Source of the DNA: Syntrophales bacterium
Lineage (GTDB): Bacteria; Desulfobacterota; Syntrophia; Syntrophales; UBA2210
DNA: 55,985 nt
Reading direction: 5' to 3'
Assembly: GCA_028718565.1 (NCBI GenBank)
Contig: JAQULO010000006.1
Coordinates: 1 to 55,985, forward strand
Shown piece after piece: positions 41,133-49,831 of the stretch (position 1 is the first letter of the stretch; each line of letters opens with the position of its first letter). The notes below the pieces were generated by a model. That model did no database searches and was not told where the DNA came from. It saw only the letters and a program-made list of their open reading frames with translations. A program made the translations under genes and the position numbers.

Positions 41133-41746
41133 CGGGGAAAAATGTACTGGCGGATTTCAACGCCGGGGTGTCCGGGCCGCAGATTGATCCTTCAACCTAT
41201 GTCCACCCCCTGGCCTCGGTCATAGGCGGGGTCATCCTCGGAAAGAACATACTGGTCTCCCCGATGGCGTCAATTCGCGGTGACGAAGGACAGCCCCTGT
41301 TCATAGGAGATGATTCGAATGTCCAGGACGGGGTCGTCATACACGCGCTTGAAACGGAGATGAACGGAAACCCGGTCGAAAAAAACCTGCGGACGATTGA
41401 CGGAAAGCGATACGCCGTCTATATCGGGAAGAGGGTCTCCCTCGCCCATCAGGTCCAGATACACGGGCCGGCCGTGGTGCATGACGATACCTTCGTCGGG
41501 ATGAAGACCCTGGTGTTTAAATCGCAGGTGGGGGCGGGGTGCGTCATAGAACCCGGCTGTCTCCTTATGGGGGTTACCGTGCCGGACCGTCGCGTCATAC
41601 CGGCCGGTTCGGTCATAAAGACTCAGGAGGATGCGGACAGTCTTCCCGAAATCACGAAAGATTACCCGATGAAGGATATGAACAGAGGCGTCGTCCATGT
41701 AAACACCTCCCTGGCAAGGGGGTACCTGGAGTCGTCCCGGAAATGA
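41129..41746 (+). CDS. Gamma-class carbonic anhydrase (Cam-like) left-handed beta-helix protein
   Basis: This 205-residue protein is a left-handed beta-helix with hexapeptide repeats (IGGVILGKNILV, FIGDDSNVQDGVVIHALE). It resembles the Cam enzyme of Methanosarcina: the zinc histidines appear in VIHALE and HQVQIHG, and the acidic loop region between VIHALE and the following strands (EMNGNPVEKNLRTIDGKRYA) is present, as in Cam. It would hydrate CO2. It starts in the coaE stop (ATGA overlap). The decarboxylase in the same window produces CO2, but no link can be shown. Confidence 0.85.
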   Translation: MTGKNVLADFNAGVSGPQIDPSTYVHPLASVIGGVILGKNILVSPMASIRGDEGQPLFIGDDSNVQDGVVIHALETEMNGNPVEKNLRTIDGKRYAVYIGKRVSLAHQVQIHGPAVVHDDTFVGMKTLVFKSQVGAGCVIEPGCLLMGVTVPDRRVIPAGSVIKTQEDADSLPEITKDYPMKDMNRGVVHVNTSLARGYLESSRK

Positions 41747-41765
41747 GCCTCGAAAGGCGCGAGGG

Positions 41766-42281
41766 TTACAGGTGCCCAGCCCTCTTCAGGGCCTCCCTGA
41801 AGGTTTCGTAAAAGGCCTCATTGTCGGCGATACCGCGCCTTACGATGACTTCCGCATCGCCGATATTCTCCAGATTGATAATAAGGTTGACGCTTTTCCC
41901 AAAGGCGGCCATGTTATCCATCGTGCGGATGGTGGCGCTGAGCAGCACCACAAAGATATTCCTCCGGGCGCCCATGGGAAGACGCCGGATATAGTCCAGG
42001 ACTCCGCCATCATTCGACCCCTTCTCGTCGAAGCTGTTCCCCACCATGATCAGGTCATACAGATGGAACCGCATATTCTTCAGGGCATCAGGGGGAGTGG
42101 CGGATTTCGTAACGTAATACCCCATCTTTTCGAGGATACTACCGAGATTTTCCCGGGCAGTACGATCAGACTCACAGACAAGGGCCGTCTTTCCCCCCTC
42201 TTCAACAAAATCGAATGGTTTGTCAGACGCGTCGTACGGCCCCGGTTTTATCGCATCAGAGGATTTCTTCTTATCGTCCAT
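41766..42281 (-). CDS. Degenerate receiver-domain protein of the pilT/pilU cluster
   Basis: This 171-residue protein resembles a receiver domain in residues 30-165: TALVCESDRTARENLGSILE, then the segment YDLIMVGNSFDEKGSNDG. In normal receivers the phosphoacceptor Asp follows the DLI strand; here that position is Gly81 (DLIMVG). The threonine/lysine switch strand is also unlike the consensus (LLSATIRTMD, LIINLENIGD). It is a pseudo-receiver that probably is not phosphorylated. The ATG at 42281 follows GAGGGG. It begins 11 bases after the stop of the PilU gene. Confidence 0.7.
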   Translation of the reverse strand: MDDKKKSSDAIKPGPYDASDKPFDFVEEGGKTALVCESDRTARENLGSILEKMGYYVTKSATPPDALKNMRFHLYDLIMVGNSFDEKGSNDGGVLDYIRRLPMGARRNIFVVLLSATIRTMDNMAAFGKSVNLIINLENIGDAEVIVRRGIADNEAFYETFREALKRAGHL

Positions 42282-42292
42282 GCACCCCTCTC

Positions 42293-43441
42293 CTACCAAT
42301 CCACCTCAAGGTTTTTTATCTCCGTTGTGGCTTCACCTTTCGCGCTCTTGATCGAATCGATCCCGCGTCCCACAACTCCTCTTGTTGTCGCGTACGAAAG
42401 GGCCGTTTCCTGGGTAATAAACCCATCCCGGTACAGGCCTACGATATAGTCGTCAAAGGTCACCATGCCGAAGGCGTGCCCCGAACCTATGATATCCTGA
42501 TAGGTTTTTCCCTCCTTTTGTCCATTGAGGATGACATCCTTGACCCGCAGATTGGTTTTCATGATCTCAAAGGCGGCAACCCTCCCCCCGCCTATTCGGG
42601 GGAGAAGCTTCTGGCATATGATCCAGCGGATTGTATCGGTCAGGCGCGCCCTGATCTGAGATTCCTCCGCTCGGGGAAACATGCCGATAATTCGGTTGAT
42701 TGTCTGCCCCGCATTCATCGTGTGAAGGGTGCTCAAAACGAGATGTCCTGTTTCAGCGGCACTGAGACCGATCTCCATCGTCTCCCGGTCACGCATCTCC
42801 CCCACAAGGATAACCTTGGGCGCCTGTCTCAGCGCGGCACGAAGTCCGCCCGCAAAACTTGTAAAATCAACGCCGAGCTCCCGCTGATTGAAAGTTGCCT
42901 TCTTGTGTGAGTGTTTGTATTCCACGGGATCTTCGAGGGTTATGACGTGAACGGGCTGTTTTTCGTTTATCTCGTTCAGGACGGCCGCCAGCGATGTGGT
43001 TTTCCCGGTCCCCGTCGCACCGACAAACAGGACAAATCCGTTTTTCTCCTCAGCTATTTCGGAAAGGGCCTTCGGGAGGCCTAATTCCTCGCAGGTGGGA
43101 ATTCTGTCTTCCAGTTTCCTCAGAACGGTGGAATAGGCATCACCCCGGGAAAAGACGTTGATCCTGAATCGCGCCTTCCCCTGTAGTTCATAGGAGGCGT
43201 CGCAGGAACCATCCTCAGCCAGGGCCCGTACGAGATTTCGATCCCGATTGATAAGATTCAGCGCAAATATCTCCGCCTGGAAGGGAGTGATCTCGGAAGG
43301 GAGAAACTCCATTGCAACGGCCATCAGCTCACCGGAGCTCTCCACCTGGAACGGCCTCCCCACCGTGATATTCAGATCGGAGATATCCTCATGGGAATCA
43401 AGCATACGAGCAAGTATGTAGTCAATTTCCTGTTTTCTCAT
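42293..43441 (-). CDS. pilU: PilT/PilU-type twitching-motility ATPase (second paralogue)
   Basis: This 382-residue type IV pilus retraction ATPase has Walker A FVGATGTGKTTSLAAVLNE, an Asp box LEDPVEYKH, Walker B KVILVGEMRDRETMEIGLSA and a His box STLHTMNAGQTINRIIGM. In place of AIRNLIRE, typical of PilT, it has LRVKDVILNGQKEGKTYQDI, as expected for the PilU branch, so I call it PilU. The N-terminal domain (residues 1-110) binds the platform. It lies downstream of a PilT gene on the same strand, as usual for pilT-pilU pairs, with 69 bases between. Confidence 0.88.
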   Translation of the reverse strand: MRKQEIDYILARMLDSHEDISDLNITVGRPFQVESSGELMAVAMEFLPSEITPFQAEIFALNLINRDRNLVRALAEDGSCDASYELQGKARFRINVFSRGDAYSTVLRKLEDRIPTCEELGLPKALSEIAEEKNGFVLFVGATGTGKTTSLAAVLNEINEKQPVHVITLEDPVEYKHSHKKATFNQRELGVDFTSFAGGLRAALRQAPKVILVGEMRDRETMEIGLSAAETGHLVLSTLHTMNAGQTINRIIGMFPRAEESQIRARLTDTIRWIICQKLLPRIGGGRVAAFEIMKTNLRVKDVILNGQKEGKTYQDIIGSGHAFGMVTFDDYIVGLYRDGFITQETALSYATTRGVVGRGIDSIKSAKGEATTEIKNLEVDW

Positions 43442-43510
43442 GGTGGCCCTTCCTTTTCACCGTATACGTTCAAAAGTAAATCTTCAGGCACACAGTCTTT
43501 CCCTTCGGAC

Positions 43511-44593
43511 TTACATCTCCGTAAAATCAGTCGGGGGTATATTCAAGAAAGACCTGAACTTCAGCTTGTCATTGGCCTTGATATAGGCCTCCTCGCTGCT
43601 GATTCGCCCCTTCTGTAGAAGATCCATAATGGAATCGTCAAGGAGCTGCATGGCGTATTTTTTCCCCGTCTGTATCATAGAGGGAATCTGATAGGTCTTT
43701 GATTCCCTTATAAGATTACGTACCGCCGGGGTAGCGATCATTATTTCAAGCGCGGCGCAACGGCCCGGTTTATCCACGCGCCTGAAGAGAACCTGGGCCA
43801 GGACAGCGCGTATGCCGTCAGCCAGGATTGATCGTATCTGCATCTGCTCGCTGGCGGGGAATACATCTATCAGACGGTCTATCGTCTTCGGCGCACTCGA
43901 CGTATGAACGGTTCCGAACACAAGGTGCCCGGTCGATGCCGCTTCAATGGCAAGGGAGATGGTCTCAAGGTCTCTCAACTCGCCCACCAGTATGATATCG
44001 GGGTCCTCCCTCAGGGCGCCACGGAGGGCGGCGGCGAATGATCCTGTGTGCAGCCCCACCTCTCTCTGATTGACGATGCACTCTTTGCTCTCATGTACAA
44101 ATTCGATAGGGTCCTCAATGGTAATGATATGGTCCTTGCGCGTGCGATTCGCCTCATCAATAATGGCGGCCAGTGTCGTAGATTTACCACTTCCGGTTGG
44201 TCCGGTCACAAGGACAAGCCCCCTCGGAAGTGACGCGAGCTTTGCGACAACCGGAGGAAGACCCAGTTGCCCCGTCGTAAGAATCTTGTTGGGAATTTCC
44301 CTGAACACGGCCGCAACCCCCACCCTCTGCTGGAAGAAGTTGGCACGATACCGTGCAAGGTTTGGTATCTCGTACGCAAAATCCACATCGCCCGTCTCTT
44401 CAAACTGCTTGATCTTATGCTCCGGTGTTATTTCGTACAGCATAGACTTCAGCGCATCGCTCTCCAGAGGGGGATATTTTACCCGCTCTATCTCACCCCT
44501 GATCCTCAGGGCGGGTTGCTGCCCGGCGACGAGATGGAGGTCCGATGCACCCTGTTCATTCATTAACTTAAAAAAAGCGTCTATCTTCGCCAT
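43511..44593 (-). CDS. pilT: Twitching-motility ATPase PilT
   Basis: This 360-residue hexameric ATPase retracts type IV pili. It has Walker A TGPTGSGKSTTLAAII, Asp box IEDPIEFVH, Walker B IILVGELRDLETISLA, His box TVHTSSAPKTIDRLIDVF and AVRNLIRE, the specific PilT retraction motif, followed by KTYQIPSMIQTGKKYAMQLL. The ATG at 44593 gives MAKIDAFFKLMNEQGASDLH, which fits the PilT N-terminus; the frame is open 24 codons upstream without conserved sequence. Upstream is a good promoter (44638-44665). Confidence 0.95.
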   Translation of the reverse strand: MAKIDAFFKLMNEQGASDLHLVAGQQPALRIRGEIERVKYPPLESDALKSMLYEITPEHKIKQFEETGDVDFAYEIPNLARYRANFFQQRVGVAAVFREIPNKILTTGQLGLPPVVAKLASLPRGLVLVTGPTGSGKSTTLAAIIDEANRTRKDHIITIEDPIEFVHESKECIVNQREVGLHTGSFAAALRGALREDPDIILVGELRDLETISLAIEAASTGHLVFGTVHTSSAPKTIDRLIDVFPASEQMQIRSILADGIRAVLAQVLFRRVDKPGRCAALEIMIATPAVRNLIRESKTYQIPSMIQTGKKYAMQLLDDSIMDLLQKGRISSEEAYIKANDKLKFRSFLNIPPTDFTEM

Positions 44594-44637
44594 ACCTGTT
44601 CCCTTCCCGTAAGCATCGTTATCGTATGGATGTTCAC

Positions 44638-44665
44638 GATATAGAATAAGGGTAATAGTTGTCAA
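44638..44665 (-). promoter_or_regulatory. Promoter of pilT-pilU
   Basis: On the minus strand TTGACA (44660-44665), a 16-base spacer and TATATC (44638-44643). It is 45 bases upstream of the pilT ATG, a very plausible sigma-70 promoter. Confidence 0.65.
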
Positions 44666-44881
44666 GAAATAAGAAGACCGCGCAGGAATCTATTCCCTTA
44701 TGAATGCGAAAATCTTATGGAGATGATCTCATCCGATGCAGCAAAGTGAAGGCCCCCGACCCAAAATTCAACCGTACCGACTTAAGGAACAGGGCGTGTC
44801 GCCGGTTTCACTGCACCATTCTGATCTTCAGCATGAAGACTGAATTTTTACTCGAAAAAGCACATTAAATGCCCGCTCCAT
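44666..44881. other. Intergenic region between divergent pilT and DUF4301 genes
   Basis: There is no gene with coding features here. It separates the divergent promoters at 44638-44665 (minus) and 44882-44910 (plus). No repeat or recognisable RNA is visible. Confidence 0.5.
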
Positions 44882-44910
44882 TTGTTTTTCTCCCTTCCAT
44901 CGGATATACT
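44882..44910 (+). promoter_or_regulatory. Candidate promoter of the DUF4301 gene
   Basis: TTGTTT (44882-44887), a 17-base spacer and TATACT (44905-44910), a good -10 hexamer. The start codon at 44954 lies 43 bases downstream of the -10 box. Confidence 0.55.
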
Positions 44911-44953
44911 CGCAAGCGACTACAGCACAAAGAGATCGGCCAGGGAGCCACAG

Positions 44954-46483
44954 ATGCCGGAAAGACTGTTTACAGAAAAAGATCTAAAAACAATCAGGGA
45001 GGAAGGCCTGACGGAGAAGGGGGTCTTGTCTCAGCTTGAGATCCTCCGCGGTGAAACGATCCCCCTCAGCCTGGCCAGGGCCTGCTCAATCGGTGACGGC
45101 ATAGTAGCCATCCCGAGCTCTGACCGGGAGGCACTCATAGCAGAGCACGACATGGCTGCCGCGCAAGGAAGAACGGCAAAATTCGTGCCTGCTTCGGGGG
45201 CTGCCAGCCGCATGTTTCGCGGTTGGTTCGAATGGTACGAAACGGAAAACTTTAATACGACCGAAGATGCCAGGATACTTGAAAAGCAGATTCACCGGTT
45301 TGCCTTCTATGATGATCTATCACGCGCCATCTTACGCGATGGCCGTGACATCCGCGGCGTTTTGCGTGAAGATACCCGTGAAATACTGAAATACATTCTC
45401 ACACCGAAGGGGCTGAACTACGCACATGTGCCCAAGGCGCTCCTCAAGTTTCATGCATATCCTGACCTCAGCCGCACTTCCCTCGAGGAGCATCTGGTTG
45501 AGGCTGCCATGTACGTAAAGGATGACAGACGTATCTGCAAGGTGCATATCACCCTCTCCGCAGAGCACCTACGGGATGTCGAAGACTACATTGCGAGTAT
45601 ACGGGGACGGTACGAGACCGAATATAATGTGAGATTCGAGATCGCTCTCTCCATCCAGGCTCCGTCAACGAATACCATAGCGATTGACAGGGAGGGCGAA
45701 CCCTTTAGGGACGAGGCCGGCAGGATCGTGCTCAGGCCCGGAGGACATGGGGCTCTTCTGAAGAACTTGAGCCTCATCGAGGAAGATGTTGTTTTCGTAA
45801 AAAACATCGACAACGTCGTCCTCGACCGATTAAAACCGGAAACGGTCCTGTATAAGAAGATCCTCGGGGGATACCTGCTGAAACTCCAGGGGGATATATT
45901 TCATCATCTGCATTTTCTCAGCGGCGGTATGCCGGACAAGAAACAGCTTTCCGCAATAGCCGACTTCTGCCGGGGAAAGCTCTCCATCGGGCTGCCTTCG
46001 GGTTTTGACAAATTCCCGGCCTCGCAAAAAAAAGCCCTCCTTTTCGATATGCTGAACCGTCCTCTGCGCGTCTGCGGTATGGTGAGAAACGAGGGAGAAC
46101 CGGGAGGAGGACCCTTCTGGGTGGAGGGACAGGACGGGACACGATCGCTGCAAATCGTGGAGAAGGCGCAGGTCGAAGTGGGATCGAACCGGCAAAGGGC
46201 CATCTGGGAATCATCCACCTATTTCAATCCCGTTGACCTGGTGTGCGGCATCAGGGATTACCGTGGTGAAAAATTCGACCTGGAACGGTACGTCGACGGA
46301 AGCACCTGGACCATCTCACACAAGTCCTCCGGGGGACAGCCCCTGAAGGTCCTGGAACTTCCGGGACTGTGGAACGGATCCATGGCGAAGTGGAATACCG
46401 TCTTTGTGGCGGTGCCTTCTGCAACCTTCAATCCCGTAAAAACCGTTGAAGACCTGCTGAGGAGCGAACACCGGGGTTTGTAA
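44954..46483 (+). CDS. DUF4301 family protein
   Basis: This 509-residue cytoplasmic protein begins MPERLFTEKDLKTIREEGLT. It belongs to the DUF4301 family. FVPASGAASRMFRGWFEWYE resembles the G-rich loop of nucleotidyltransferase-like folds, and FEIALSIQAPSTNTIAIDRE, LRPGGHGALLKNLSLIEEDV (GGHGAL) and VFVKNIDNVVLDRLKP fit the nucleotide/sugar-phosphate binding pattern (GHGAL and IDN) of sugar nucleotidyltransferases such as UDP-glucose pyrophosphorylase-like proteins. The substrate is unknown. AGGGAG precedes the ATG at 44954; the frame extends 24 codons upstream without similarity. Confidence 0.85.
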   Translation: MPERLFTEKDLKTIREEGLTEKGVLSQLEILRGETIPLSLARACSIGDGIVAIPSSDREALIAEHDMAAAQGRTAKFVPASGAASRMFRGWFEWYETENFNTTEDARILEKQIHRFAFYDDLSRAILRDGRDIRGVLREDTREILKYILTPKGLNYAHVPKALLKFHAYPDLSRTSLEEHLVEAAMYVKDDRRICKVHITLSAEHLRDVEDYIASIRGRYETEYNVRFEIALSIQAPSTNTIAIDREGEPFRDEAGRIVLRPGGHGALLKNLSLIEEDVVFVKNIDNVVLDRLKPETVLYKKILGGYLLKLQGDIFHHLHFLSGGMPDKKQLSAIADFCRGKLSIGLPSGFDKFPASQKKALLFDMLNRPLRVCGMVRNEGEPGGGPFWVEGQDGTRSLQIVEKAQVEVGSNRQRAIWESSTYFNPVDLVCGIRDYRGEKFDLERYVDGSTWTISHKSSGGQPLKVLELPGLWNGSMAKWNTVFVAVPSATFNPVKTVEDLLRSEHRGL

Positions 46484-46555
46484 CATAATCAGGTCGGATT
46501 CCATCATGATGACGGGATGCCCGGTCATATCTCAGGCAGAGGCTTAATGCCTTTG

Positions 46556-46858
46556 TCATTCATCCTTTTTGGCGGAGGGTTTTGGATCCGGTGCGGTCGC
46601 CGTTTCTACTTTGGAGGCCGGTGCATCACCCGCGTCTCCCCCCCCCGTGTTACTGGCCGCTTCCTGTGCGGACGGTTTCTTTCCGCCGTAATCGGTCACA
46701 TACCAGCCCGATCCCTTGAGGTGAAATGAGGAAAGGGATATCAGTTTGTCAACCGACCCATCGCAAAACTTGCAGGCCTTAACCGCCCCGTCTGCGACAC
46801 CCTGAAAGACCTCAAATTTCTTACCACATTTCTTGCATTGATACTCATAAATAGGCAT
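46556..46858 (-). CDS. FmdB-type zinc-ribbon protein
   Basis: This 100-residue protein begins MPIYEYQCKKCGKKFEVFQG, with two CxxC pairs (residues 8-11 and about 29-32, ACKFCDGSVDKLI) that form a zinc ribbon, followed by SLSSFHLKGSGWYVTDYGGK, the usual second block of the FmdB/CxxC family. The last 35 residues are Ala/Pro/Lys-rich and disordered. These small proteins are often called putative regulators; their true role is unknown. It starts at 46858, 11 bases after GGAGG. Confidence 0.9.
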   Translation of the reverse strand: MPIYEYQCKKCGKKFEVFQGVADGAVKACKFCDGSVDKLISLSSFHLKGSGWYVTDYGGKKPSAQEAASNTGGGDAGDAPASKVETATAPDPKPSAKKDE

Positions 46859-46887
46859 ACTACCAAAAACCTCCAACAAACAATTTA

Positions 46888-47451
46888 TCAGTTTCCACCT
46901 GGTAAAATACTCATTTCTGGTGGGCAATCATTACAGATATCTCCTATTCGATAGCGGTTGTTGAAGCAATCGAGCACGAGATTAACATCCGTTCCGGCTA
47001 CCGGCTGGAGCATACTCCTGGTAATCGCATGCACCTTCTCTTCCTCGGCAATCTTTTCTTCCAGCGGGGCGTCAAAGTCGACCTCCCTGCTGTTAAACCG
47101 GATAACGTGAACAAGTTCATGAGCGGCTATGTACAGCATGAGAGGCTCCAGTCTGACAAAGGGTCCGCTTCTCTTCACTGCGTCAAGGATCCGGCCATCC
47201 TGGAGACAGATTTTGAAGAAATAGAAATTATCCGGATGATCCGCCTTGCCCTCTTTTTGATACAGATACCGGCACAGATGAGCAAAGGCCGCATCGTCCA
47301 CCTCGTGATCGCTGAGATGGGCGAGTGTTCTCACCTCGTATCGATGGGCCTTCAGTCCGCTTCTGCCAAGACGGAAATAACCTTCAGCCAATTCCCCGGC
47401 ATGACGAAACGCCTTCCCCACGAGGGATATCTCTGTCGGGCTGAAATACAT
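46888..47451 (-). CDS. Zincin-like protein of unknown function
   Basis: This 187-residue protein contains AAHELVHVIRFNSREVDFDA at about residue 109, a HExxH-like motif (HELVH) that suggests a zinc metalloprotease fold, followed by a run of acidic residues (EEKIAEEEKVHAI) that could provide the third ligand. There is no signal peptide, so it should be cytoplasmic. The family is unknown to me. It lies 29 bases upstream of the FmdB-like gene and is probably in one operon with it. Confidence 0.65.
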   Translation of the reverse strand: MYFSPTEISLVGKAFRHAGELAEGYFRLGRSGLKAHRYEVRTLAHLSDHEVDDAAFAHLCRYLYQKEGKADHPDNFYFFKICLQDGRILDAVKRSGPFVRLEPLMLYIAAHELVHVIRFNSREVDFDAPLEEKIAEEEKVHAITRSMLQPVAGTDVNLVLDCFNNRYRIGDICNDCPPEMSILPGGN

Positions 47452-47544
47452 TTTTCGAAGTCACTCCGGTAAATCCGGGGCTAATATATACACAAACCGG
47501 CAAATGTCAACATGCGGGATCAGCTCATCAGTCTATCAGCCCCG

Positions 47545-48975
47545 CTAGTTCGGCATAGGTACGCTGCCGAGGAGGTATTTCAGGTCTTCATCCTCAAATT
47601 TTATCGAGAATCCTACGAAGGGGGAGTCTCCACCCTCGTTGCTGATAAAGTCATCCCATCCGGCCGACAGGTAGATATGTTTCAGGAACCGGTATTCGGC
47701 GTATGTCTTGAGGTGCGCGTTCCGATCGCTGCCAAAGTCAAAGACCTCGAAGGTAAGCTGTAGCCTGTCATCAAGGGCAAAATAGTCCACCCCGACGCCG
47801 CCCGTTGATTCAAAGACACCTCCCCTGAGAGCTATATCCTTGAATCTCTTGCCGATTTGCGCGGTGAACAGGAGTTCGTCCCGCTCCCACGTCTCGGTTC
47901 GCGCTGTTGCTCCTCCCGCCGGGGTGGTGTCGGTTACCGTCAGTCTGCCATTGGGGTTGGTAACCAGGCCGAGGACATAGAATTTGTCTTCCTTCGGCCG
48001 TATCGTCAGGTCAATGTAACCCTTCCCGTCACCGCTGTCGAACAGGTATTCCCCCCGGTAACTGAGAAAAGTCTTAAACTGCTCGGACTTGGACACGTAC
48101 CGGTCTATCCCATCCATACTCTTTCCGATGCTCTTGAGGCTCGAATTCAGATTATCGACGGTATCTTCGTCATTGACCAGTTTTCCTATGGAGCCTTCCC
48201 CCCGGTTAATCTTTTCGGTAATGCCCTTGAGTGAGACAAGGGTCTGATTGAGGTTATCGAAGGCATCCCTGTTTTCAACCAACTGGCCGATGGTGCCCTC
48301 TCCACTATCGATCTTTTCCACGATACTGTTCAGCGTCGCAAAGGTCCTGCGCATCTCTGACGATGCCTCGCTGAGATTGTCAACCATCAGGTTGAGCTTC
48401 GCGTCGTTTTGTCTCACGATACGGGCAAGATCCTCCGTAATAGCCCTGGTGTTATCGATGATCGCCCTGATATTTTCCTCCCCCTTCGCGCCCCCCATGG
48501 AATTTTTCAGCGAGGCCGTAACCTCCATCACATCACCGGCTATGGTGCCGAGTTCACTGAGCAGCTTGTCGATATCGGCCTGCTGCTCTGTTCTGACGAT
48601 ATCTCCGCCGACCGCAATATAGGCCTCGCCCAATGTTCCGGGGACAATATCGACATACTTGTCCCCCAGTATGCCGTACGCCTTTATCTTGGCCTGCACA
48701 TCTTTCTCCAGCCTCACATTTGGAACTATCCGGAGCGTAACCAAGGCTTTGCCGTCCTTGAGGGATATATCCTCGACCCGCCCGACCTCTACGCCCGCTA
48801 TCTGCACGGAGGCATCCTTTTCAAGTCCCGTCGCGTTATCGAATACCACGTGCACCGGGTATCCCTTCTTGAGGCCGAACCCCTTCTCGCCGACCCTGAA
48901 TGACATGTATCCCAATATGATCAATGCCACCAGAACGAACAGGCCCACCTTTGCTTCCGTGCTGATTGAAGACAT
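47545..48975 (-). CDS. mlaD: MlaD/MCE-domain protein with beta-rich C-terminal domain
   Basis: This 476-residue periplasmic lipid-binding subunit of the Mla transporter has one transmembrane anchor (AKVGLFVLVALIILGYMSFR), an MCE domain at about 35-110 (GYPVHVVFDNATGLEKDASV; IAGVEVGRVEDISL; AYGILGDKYVDIVPG) and a long helical needle region (about 135-290) with repeated SGEGTIGQLVEN and RGEGSIGKLVND motifs. A beta-strand-rich domain follows to the end (GYIDLTIRPKEDKFYVLGL; LRGGVFESTGGVGVDYFALD). Short MlaD proteins such as E. coli's (183 residues) lack the last part. The start at 48975 follows GGAGAA. It is the last gene of the mlaEFD set. Confidence 0.88.
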   Translation of the reverse strand: MSSISTEAKVGLFVLVALIILGYMSFRVGEKGFGLKKGYPVHVVFDNATGLEKDASVQIAGVEVGRVEDISLKDGKALVTLRIVPNVRLEKDVQAKIKAYGILGDKYVDIVPGTLGEAYIAVGGDIVRTEQQADIDKLLSELGTIAGDVMEVTASLKNSMGGAKGEENIRAIIDNTRAITEDLARIVRQNDAKLNLMVDNLSEASSEMRRTFATLNSIVEKIDSGEGTIGQLVENRDAFDNLNQTLVSLKGITEKINRGEGSIGKLVNDEDTVDNLNSSLKSIGKSMDGIDRYVSKSEQFKTFLSYRGEYLFDSGDGKGYIDLTIRPKEDKFYVLGLVTNPNGRLTVTDTTPAGGATARTETWERDELLFTAQIGKRFKDIALRGGVFESTGGVGVDYFALDDRLQLTFEVFDFGSDRNAHLKTYAEYRFLKHIYLSAGWDDFISNEGGDSPFVGFSIKFEDEDLKYLLGSVPMPN

Positions 48976-49032
48976 CTTCTTCTCCATTCTTAGTAATTGG
49001 GGTTTTGGGTTTTCACCGCTACACCGGTTCTC

Positions 49033-49779
49033 CTACATAACACTGATCGGACCTTCAAGACTTCCGGAAAGAAACTGCCTGAGTACGGGATTGGATGATC
49101 CTCGTATCTCTTCGGAAGTCCCGTATTCCACGATCTTACCTTCATAGAGCATGGCTATTCTGTGCCCCACCTTGAAGATCGACTGGACATCGTGACTGAT
49201 GACCACACAGGTGAGTTCGAAACTCTTCTGCGTCTCAATGATGAGTTCGTTGATCGCCTCCGTCATCACGGGGTCCAGGCCGGTCGTGGGTTCGTCAAAG
49301 AGGACGATCTGCGGATGCAGGGCAATCGCCCTGGCGAGGCCAACTCTCTTACGCATACCCCCGCTCAGCTCCGAAGGCATCTTGTTTTCAACACCGGGAA
49401 GACCGACCGCCTTGAGCATCTCCGCCACTGTTTGCCTGATCTCCGCATCCTTCTTTTTGGTGTGCGCTCTGAGGGGAAAGGCGACATTCTCCATAACATT
49501 CATGGAATCAAAGAGCGCCGCCTCCTGAAAGAGCATCCCGAATTTCTTCCGTATCTCATTAAGATCTCTGTCGTTCAGCGAGGCAATATCCACACCGTCA
49601 ACGATGACCTGTCCGCTGTCGGGCCGCAGGAGGCCGATAATGTGCTTGAGGAGGACACTCTTCCCCCCGCCGCTCCCCCCGATAATAACGGTGGTCTTGC
49701 CGTCTTCTATATCGAGATTGATGCCGCCCAGGACCTTCTGCCGCCCAAACGACTTATGTACATCTACCAGCTTGATCAT
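49033..49779 (-). CDS. mlaF: Mla ABC transporter ATP-binding protein
   Basis: This 248-residue ABC ATPase drives lipid transport between the membranes. It shows Walker A VIIGGSGGGKSVLLKHIIGL, the signature LSGGMRKRVGLARAIALHPQ, Walker B IVLFDEPTTGLDPVM and the switch histidine VVISHDVQSIF. The GGSGGGKS Walker A and the KRVGLARA segment are typical of the Mla/Mkl family. It follows mlaE (52 bases) and precedes mlaD (57 bases) in the same operon. Confidence 0.95.
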   Translation of the reverse strand: MIKLVDVHKSFGRQKVLGGINLDIEDGKTTVIIGGSGGGKSVLLKHIIGLLRPDSGQVIVDGVDIASLNDRDLNEIRKKFGMLFQEAALFDSMNVMENVAFPLRAHTKKKDAEIRQTVAEMLKAVGLPGVENKMPSELSGGMRKRVGLARAIALHPQIVLFDEPTTGLDPVMTEAINELIIETQKSFELTCVVISHDVQSIFKVGHRIAMLYEGKIVEYGTSEEIRGSSNPVLRQFLSGSLEGPISVM

Positions 49780-49831
49780 CGTACCGCCCGGTTGAAAAAT
49801 ATAACTCGGCCCCTCGCGGAAGCCGACCTCC

